DNA of 64,000 bases from Stachybotrys elegans. Its lineage: Eukaryota; Ascomycota; Sordariomycetes; Hypocreales; Stachybotryaceae. The stretch spans positions 1,302,001 through 1,366,000 of the forward strand of contig JAGPNK010000012.1 in NCBI GenBank assembly GCA_020746835.1. Direction: 5' to 3'. This document shows positions 58,550 to 64,000 of the stretch, piece by piece. The notes beneath the pieces are model-generated. The model was not told the DNA's origin and made no database searches. It saw only the letters and a program-made list of their open reading frames with translations. The first letter of the stretch is position 1. Each line of letters begins with the position of its first letter. The position numbers and the translations under genes were made by a program.

Positions 58550-58974
58550 AGTGTCGATTATATAAAGAGGCATGCATTCCTTACAAGAAATGGTAGATAG
58601 CCGGATAGCAGGGTTTCCATTGCCCAAATGCATCACTTGTCAGACCACACACAGGCGATGCTGTGTATGTTGTAGTATAATAAAGACTGCAGTCTGCAGT
58701 CTCAGGTTTTTACGCCGATGGCCCCTCAGTATCTCGAGGCATCCTTCAGCCCACTGCCCATGCAACACCTCAGAGAATTAGAGGTGCCAAATCAACTCTG
58801 CACCTTAACACATCACTTTCAGGGTATCCGAAGCCATGGGCGATTGCTTCTTCAATTAAAGAGAAGATGTAAAGATAGGCTATATAATTTGTCCCCCTCT
58901 GGTATCTATCAAAAAAGAAAGACTTGGTACAATATAGGTTTAAACTGTATATCGACTTATGAACGCGGATACCT

Positions 58975-59006
<32 letters not shown>

Positions 59007-59049
59007 GAAGAGATCAGAACGACTTGTGATGGGCGAGCCTTTGTGCCCC
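58550..59049. other. Spacer with T30 homopolymer
   Basis: About 500 bp between the SDR stop and the MFS pseudogene's former stop. A run of 30 T lies at 58976-59005; no gene. Confidence 0.6.
58976..59005 (+). repeat. T30 homopolymer
   Basis: Thirty consecutive T on the plus strand, about 45 bp past the 3' end of the minus-strand MFS pseudogene. Confidence 0.9.
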
Positions 59050-60756
59050 CTACATCGCTGGCGGCGTGACAAACAACCTTTCGCGCTTCATAAAGATGGA
59101 AAGTACCAGCGAAAGTGCCGCAGCGGTGATGACTAGGATGAAAGGCCGCCAACCCCTGAAATAGCATGCTGCACAACATCTCTGGGCTGTTCAGGCAGAA
59201 TTTCGCCAATTCTGGTGGCGGCCTGATTCGGGAAAATGGCATTGGACATGACCAGTGCCAAGGTGATGCCACCCACCTGGCCGATTCCCATAAAGGCGAC
59301 GGCTTGAGACAATTGTCGAGGCTAGACTTTGATTTGCGCCACAGGGAATCCAGCCTGCGAGAAGAGTCCCACTCCAAGTGCAGTCAGGATAGAGTACCCG
59401 TATATACGTGAATTGCTTGTGTCGACATCGATAGTGTGCAGCAAGGCACTGCCGACGAGTGCCAAGGCTGAACCCGCGACGTACCATGGCATGCAGTATC
59501 CAACTTTAGCCAACATGACGGAGAACACCAGGGGCAGAACAAACGGCAGTAACTGGACGCCACTTCGCATCGCCGACTCGCCCTTGGCGAATTGGAAGTA
59601 GACTGGGATGAAGAATATGGGAATCGTGATGATGACCTGGGCACTAGCCATTTGTGCAAACAGAATGTTCATCTCCCAGTTCTTCAGAAGTGAGGTAGGG
59701 AAAAGGCGGTTATCCGGTGTTGTCATCCAGGCAAAGCGCTGCTGCAAAATAAAACCCACCCAAAGAAGGCCTGTGACGACAAAGAGGCTAAGGGTTTGGC
59801 CAGAGTCCCAAGAGTAGACAGTACCGCCAAAAGAAATGACCATGACAAAAGATGTCACAGCACCAGCACTGAGCACCCCTCCCAACAAGTCGAGGCTGCT
59901 GACTCGTGAGGCCAGGCTCTGACGCAGTCGGGGATCTGACTTGGGTAGGATGAACAAGTAGACAGGAGTCGCGAGACCCCCAATGCATAGGTTGATATAA
60001 AACGACCATCTCCACGTAGCAGAACTTTCCGTAAATGCGCCTCCGATGATTGGACCAAGTCTGAGCGGCCAGTTTTCAGCATACAACTCATGGTAGACTG
60101 CAGCAAGGAAAGTCGGGTAGAAACGTAAATTGTGCCAACTCCCCAGGTCAAGCCGACAAGGCCAAGGTATGCGGGTCGTTCTTGCTCGGTCGTCAGGACG
60201 GAAACCATATTGAGGGTCCCGAGATATATGCCCATCCCTCCGACGCCGCATACGGCTCGGCCCACGATCAGTGCATCAAGAGACGGGGCTGCGCCACAGA
60301 TAGCAGAGCCAGCTTCGAAGATAATGACGCTTGATATAAAGAGAATTTTGCCATCAAAGTGCGCGAAAATTTGACCCCTAGATGATCCGTTAGGATTTTA
60401 GAGTTGGGAGAAAGGGCTGATCTACCAAATCAGATTTGTAGCCATAGCTCCTAGAGCAAACGCGACGGATATCCATGGCAGTTTCTCGATCTCTCCCAAT
60501 GTATAAATGATATTTTCTTGAATATTGGCAACAATTGTGTTGTCGCGGGCGAAAAGAAAAAGGGCAGCAAGCAGCGAGAAGACGACGAGAAACCAAGAGA
60601 GGGGCTTCAGTTGTTGCGCTGGAGATTCCAGGGCTGGAGTAAATTCATCTGTGGGCGAATTTCCCCCTTCCGTTCCAGCTTCTGAAGCCTGGAAGGTTCG
60701 TCCCGGGTCGGTGACGGTTCTGTCTTGGAAGATGAAAGATGCCCAGCACTAGACAT
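59050..60756 (-). pseudogene. MFS multidrug transporter (DHA2-like), multiply disrupted
   Basis: Clear 14-TM MFS coding sequence: LFARDNTIVANIQENI in TM1, VGRAVCGVGGMGIYLGTLN, LGPIIGGAFTESSATWRWSFYINLCIGG. Lesions: the ATG at 60756 is out of frame with the TM1 region (shift near 60690-60710); the sequence between GVGTI and LGPIIGG near 60070-60130 cannot be spliced in frame; a TAG at 59322-59324 interrupts QIKV and PRQLSQAVAF; and one missing base near 59146 shifts the last helix (FILVITAAALSL). A normal 48-bp intron (60376-60423 region, CTAAC branch point) is still present, so this is not a processed copy. The last stop would be at 59050. Confidence 0.8.
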
Positions 60757-61391
60757 GCTTAGGAATTGTAATACTATGCTTTAGGCCGTGTAAAATTGGA
60801 CACTCGAGAGTGAAAGCAGCAACGAAATAGAACCGTGGAAATTAGTCTTGAAGATGCCTGGAATTTTTAGCAGCCGCAGCATTTGGGCCGATATATGGAA
60901 TAAATTTGCCACATATGAAAGGCTCGATGTCGGTAACCACTGACTTGAGGTCGCCGATGCCCACCCCAATATGCAGCACTTCCATTCCGTGCTGAATTCA
61001 TGCACATCTGAGTCGGCGTGATACGAGGTGCCGATCCCCCAAATTGCCCCGTTATTACGTGTCACGTCTCCGTTCTGCTTACGGTATCATTCAGTATCGA
61101 GACTTGTTGGTTACAAGACTTGTTGGTTACATCGCGCCACTCCTACCATGACTGGCAAGGCGTGTTGGTTCTTTATTTATCTCAGAGCCGGTAATTACAG
61201 GACGCGTACAGGGCGCCGCTCGGAAGCAAAGTGTTGAAATGAAGCTTGGGGGTGTCACCCCGCGCCGTTTCCCTTCTTCTGCTTTTCATGTTTTTTCTTA
61301 CATTCTTGTAAGACTAATTCTTTCATCTGCCTGTACCACCCGTCTATCCGCACCCATCAAGCAATCTCAAGCAAGCCTATCGAATTGAAAT
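60757..61391. other. Intergenic, no supported gene
   Basis: About 635 bp between two divergently placed pseudogenes; contains a tandem ACTTGTTGGTTAC pair near 61103-61130. Confidence 0.5.
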
Positions 61392-62716
61392 ATGTCATCA
61401 AATACTCCAGACAACATGCATGAGAGCCAACAGGAAAGTCTTCGAACGTTGCTCATCGCAATGATAGTCGTTCCAACGGTGGTAGTTGCTCTCAGAGCTT
61501 GGCCACGTGCCATTCTACCGGTATCTTCCACTTCAAACTCCAGAGCCAGGTTCTGGTGGGATGACTGGACAGCATTCGCAGGCGCAGTACGTTGGAGTTT
61601 CAAAGCTATCTATTATGGCCTATATTGACCTCATTCACACCACGGATTGAACATTGCGACGTGCATCATAGGGCTCCGGCTTGTTAATCTCGGCATGGGG
61701 CTACATATCCAAATAGTGCCACCGGAGAACATCCAGCCGTTTCTGCAGCTCCTCTGGGTCGTATATTTTGTGTTTGACACGGGCACTGTGCTGTCCAAGT
61801 CCTCAGCGTTGTTCTTCTACAGCCGTGTGCTACTGGTGTCTAGATCCAGGTTCAGATATGCCATATGGTTTGTGCATTTCCTCAACGCTGGATGGCTGAT
61901 CGGTATCCTCACAAGGGTCATATTCCTGTGCAACCTATTGAGAGGGCTTGGATACCTACAATGCCGGGTCGGTGTCTCAATACCGGTACTCTCTGGATGG
62001 GAAGTGGGATAAGCAGCCTTATTATTGATGTTTTCATCCTCATGCTGCCTTTGCCAATTCTTTGGCGGTTGCAGATGAAGACAGCACGCAAGCTTCAGAT
62101 ATCAGGAGTTTTTGTTTGCGGATACCTGTCAGTGTTGACGATCAACAGTTTACATTCGAATATGCTGATCTAGGTGCCATAGTGTTGTGGTGGTGTCCAT
62201 TGGCCGTCTTGTCACGATTGTACAAGCTGGAAATGAGCTTGAACTGGATCCGACATGTAGGTTGAGTCCTTATCCGAGCAGAGATCCCCCTGATTAATAA
62301 TTTATAGATAGGATAGCTACACCGGTGCTCTGGCTGGGTTCAGAGATTGCCATTTCCATCATCAGTGTCAGCCTCCCTAGTTTGTTTTTTCTGGGGAAGC
62401 ATATCCGCCTTCACGGCATACAGGCCCCGTGGGGTCGGAGCAACTCCACAACTGGATCCAGAACCACTCGAAGTCATCATCGTATCCAGGGGGAGATGGT
62501 GACGAGCTAGTTTCACACCACAGAACAAGACTCAGCCCACCAGACAATAGTTCCGGAATTATCTTGCATCCAGCCTACACCAACACCACTGCAAGGTATG
62601 AAAGTGCCAATAGTAGCACTGAGACTATTCCATCGACCGGGATATATGTGCGTAGAGATGTTTCGGTCGACCAGACAAAATACAAGCTAGTTATCCCGCA
62701 CCACAATGCGGGTTAA
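61392..62716 (+). pseudogene. PTH11-like receptor, frameshifted
   Basis: The pieces follow the family order: LLIAMIVVPTVVVALRAW and RFWWDDWTAFAGA, then LNIATCIIGLRLVNLGMGLH, FVFDTGTVLSKSSALFFYSRV, CLNTGTLWMGSGISSLIIDV and LPLPILWRLQMKTARKLQ, EYADLGAIVLW, IISVSLPSLFFLGKHI, and a tail with STGIYVRRDVSV. Lesions: no AG acceptor before LNIAT (ACGG at about 61643), one base missing near 61930 (CTGTGCAACC), another shift near 62125-62140, and another near 62420. At least three independent breaks argue for a pseudogene rather than sequencing error. Confidence 0.75.
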
Positions 62717-64000
62717 AATGGAATAGCATTTCGGCAGCCACCCATTCAGTTCTTGTGATTTACCTAATACCTTATACTATTATTACATCATGCTCAATGT
62801 TAGTCTCTCGTATGATGTAAAAATCGAAGAAGGGCTGATCCACCTGTCCGTGCAGGGTAGCTGACTGGCCGAGTGGCCGAGCCACAGGTGGCTGCGACAT
62901 CACAAGCCACACTGACCTCGTCCGTGATTTAGGTATATCCGTAGATGGGCTTGGCTCGCTGCCCAGCATGCCTGGTTTCAGGGCGTGCTCCAGTTAGGAG
63001 TTGGAATACTCCCTGACAAATGCCCTTGTTGCAATCCAGGATCCTTACGCAATGGCAGGATATGTATACTGGCATATCAACTGACAGACCATGTTGGCTG
63101 CACCCCATTGCGTAGCGTGGAGGATTCGAAGGTATTTTCAGCTGCCTGGAAGGGGTTTTTTAAATTTCATGTGATTATGCTCGATATCAAACGCCCTCCT
63201 TCAAGCGGCGCCTTGGCACAACATTACCTGCAAGGTGCAGCGCATTGTACTCTGTGAGCTTAAAAATCGGTCCATGCTCCTGCAATGGTAGGTTGCTCTA
63301 TAGGTCACTGTTTTAGATTCTGCTCAACTGCCAGTATTATGGCCGACAATAGTAAACTGTCTTGTTACAGGGTCATGCAACCTCGATCCTGCTAAGCGCA
63401 TGATACCAGCCGGCATGTGAAACTATATGGGATTTCCCATATGTGTGCTACAGACCAGCGACTTCAAGGAGGCTCCGTCTGATGATAAATATAGTATTAA
63501 ATCAACAGATGACACTTGGCAAAAGACACTCGATTGAGAAAAACACTTGTGGCTGCGGCTGATGTCAAAGTTTTCTAGCCACCGCAAACGATGCCGCCGT
63601 GGCGTCGGGCGCGTGAAGGCTTGAGAAGGCTTCGGCGAGCATGTGAAACCATTACACCCAGGCATGCAAGCAACGATGTTGGGGCTAGGCTCATGAAGAT
63701 GGTGTGTGGATTCTTGTCACATAGAACGGGAAGAGATCTAGACCAGCAGTAGCATTTTGGGGGGCTAGTTGGCTGACAACCAGCTACTTTTTACCACCGG
63801 ATATTCCATGCCAGCATCCAACTATCCGGATCGCTGGCAATGGCGGATAGGCGGTTTGAGGTCCGTTGGATGACTAGATACGTTGTCCCCATTGCGATAA
63901 AGACTAGAAACAAAGGAGGACCTAGTGGGATATAAGCGTGGTATAGTCGATAATACATACAGGGCGAGACTGTTTAACGCCGTGAAATGGCGCAGCAAGT
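62717..64000. other. Gene-poor right edge
   Basis: About 1.28 kb with copy B of the dispersed fragment and no supported gene. A gene running off the window edge cannot be excluded. Confidence 0.45.
62995..63155 (+). repeat. Dispersed fragment, copy B
   Basis: Matches 48785-48960 in the same orientation. In this copy a plus-strand frame stays open from 62985 to 63257, so it may be closer to the parent element. Origin unknown. Confidence 0.7.

Noticed and set aside
59050..60756. Processed (retro-) pseudogene explanation for the MFS copy with its A30 tail
   Set aside because: A normal 48-bp spliceosomal intron is still present near 60376-60423.
1..64000. CRISPR arrays, operons with ribosome binding sites, riboswitches
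   Set aside because: The sequence is clearly eukaryotic with spliceosomal introns; no regularly spaced repeats were seen.

Overview
This is a filamentous ascomycete (Pezizomycotina, most likely a Sordariomycete) chromosome segment. Genes carry many short introns of about 40-70 bp with GTAAGT-like donors, CTAAC-like branch points and YAG acceptors. The families are typical of such fungi: NACHT-WD40 and other STAND/NLR-type proteins, PTH11-like receptors, fungal cytochromes P450, GMC and BBE-type oxidases and 14-TM MFS exporters. One repeat copy also shows a footprint of repeat-induced point mutation (RIP). Exon structures below were built by hand from reading-frame continuity and splice consensus; single junctions may be off by a few codons.

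Region by region. (1) 1-9.3 kb, a candidate immune or incompatibility locus: the end of a PNP-type nucleosidase effector, a large ubiquitin-like-domain membrane protein, and a NACHT-WD40 NLR. The effector C-terminus and the NLR N-terminus carry matching ~18-residue motifs, as in fungal amyloid-signalling effector/NLR pairs. (2) 10.9-17.6 kb: a Smi1/Knr4 (SUKH) protein, a doubtful decayed gene, a small secreted cysteine-rich protein, a small unknown gene and a secreted NucA/NucB-type DNase. (3) 17.6-22.6 kb: gene-poor. (4) 22.6-39.9 kb: a compact set of tailoring-type genes that looks like a secondary-metabolite cluster without a visible backbone synthase: MFS exporter, P450, PTH11-like receptor, SDR, GMC oxidoreductase, secreted FAD-dependent dehydrogenase, BBE-type FAD oxidase, second P450 and a four-helix membrane protein. 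Several pairs are divergent or convergent with only 45-55 bp between stop codons. (5) 41.9-48.2 kb: a divergent pair, an AAA+ ATPase and an NLR-like protein with a degenerate nucleotide-binding region. (6) 48.2-57.5 kb: repeats, a polytopic membrane protein, and at 53.9-56.5 kb a decayed duplicate of the AAA/NLR-like pair. (7) 57.5-64 kb: an intact SDR followed by two pseudogenes (MFS transporter, PTH11-like receptor) and gene-poor sequence.

How the genes may work together (inference): the first locus reads as an NLR sensor with a separate nucleosidase executor joined through a prion-like motif, with the ubiquitin-like membrane protein as a candidate third component. The central cluster reads as oxidative tailoring plus export, with a putative sensing receptor. 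The AAA/NLR-like pair was once duplicated as a unit, which suggests paired function, and the duplicate has since decayed.
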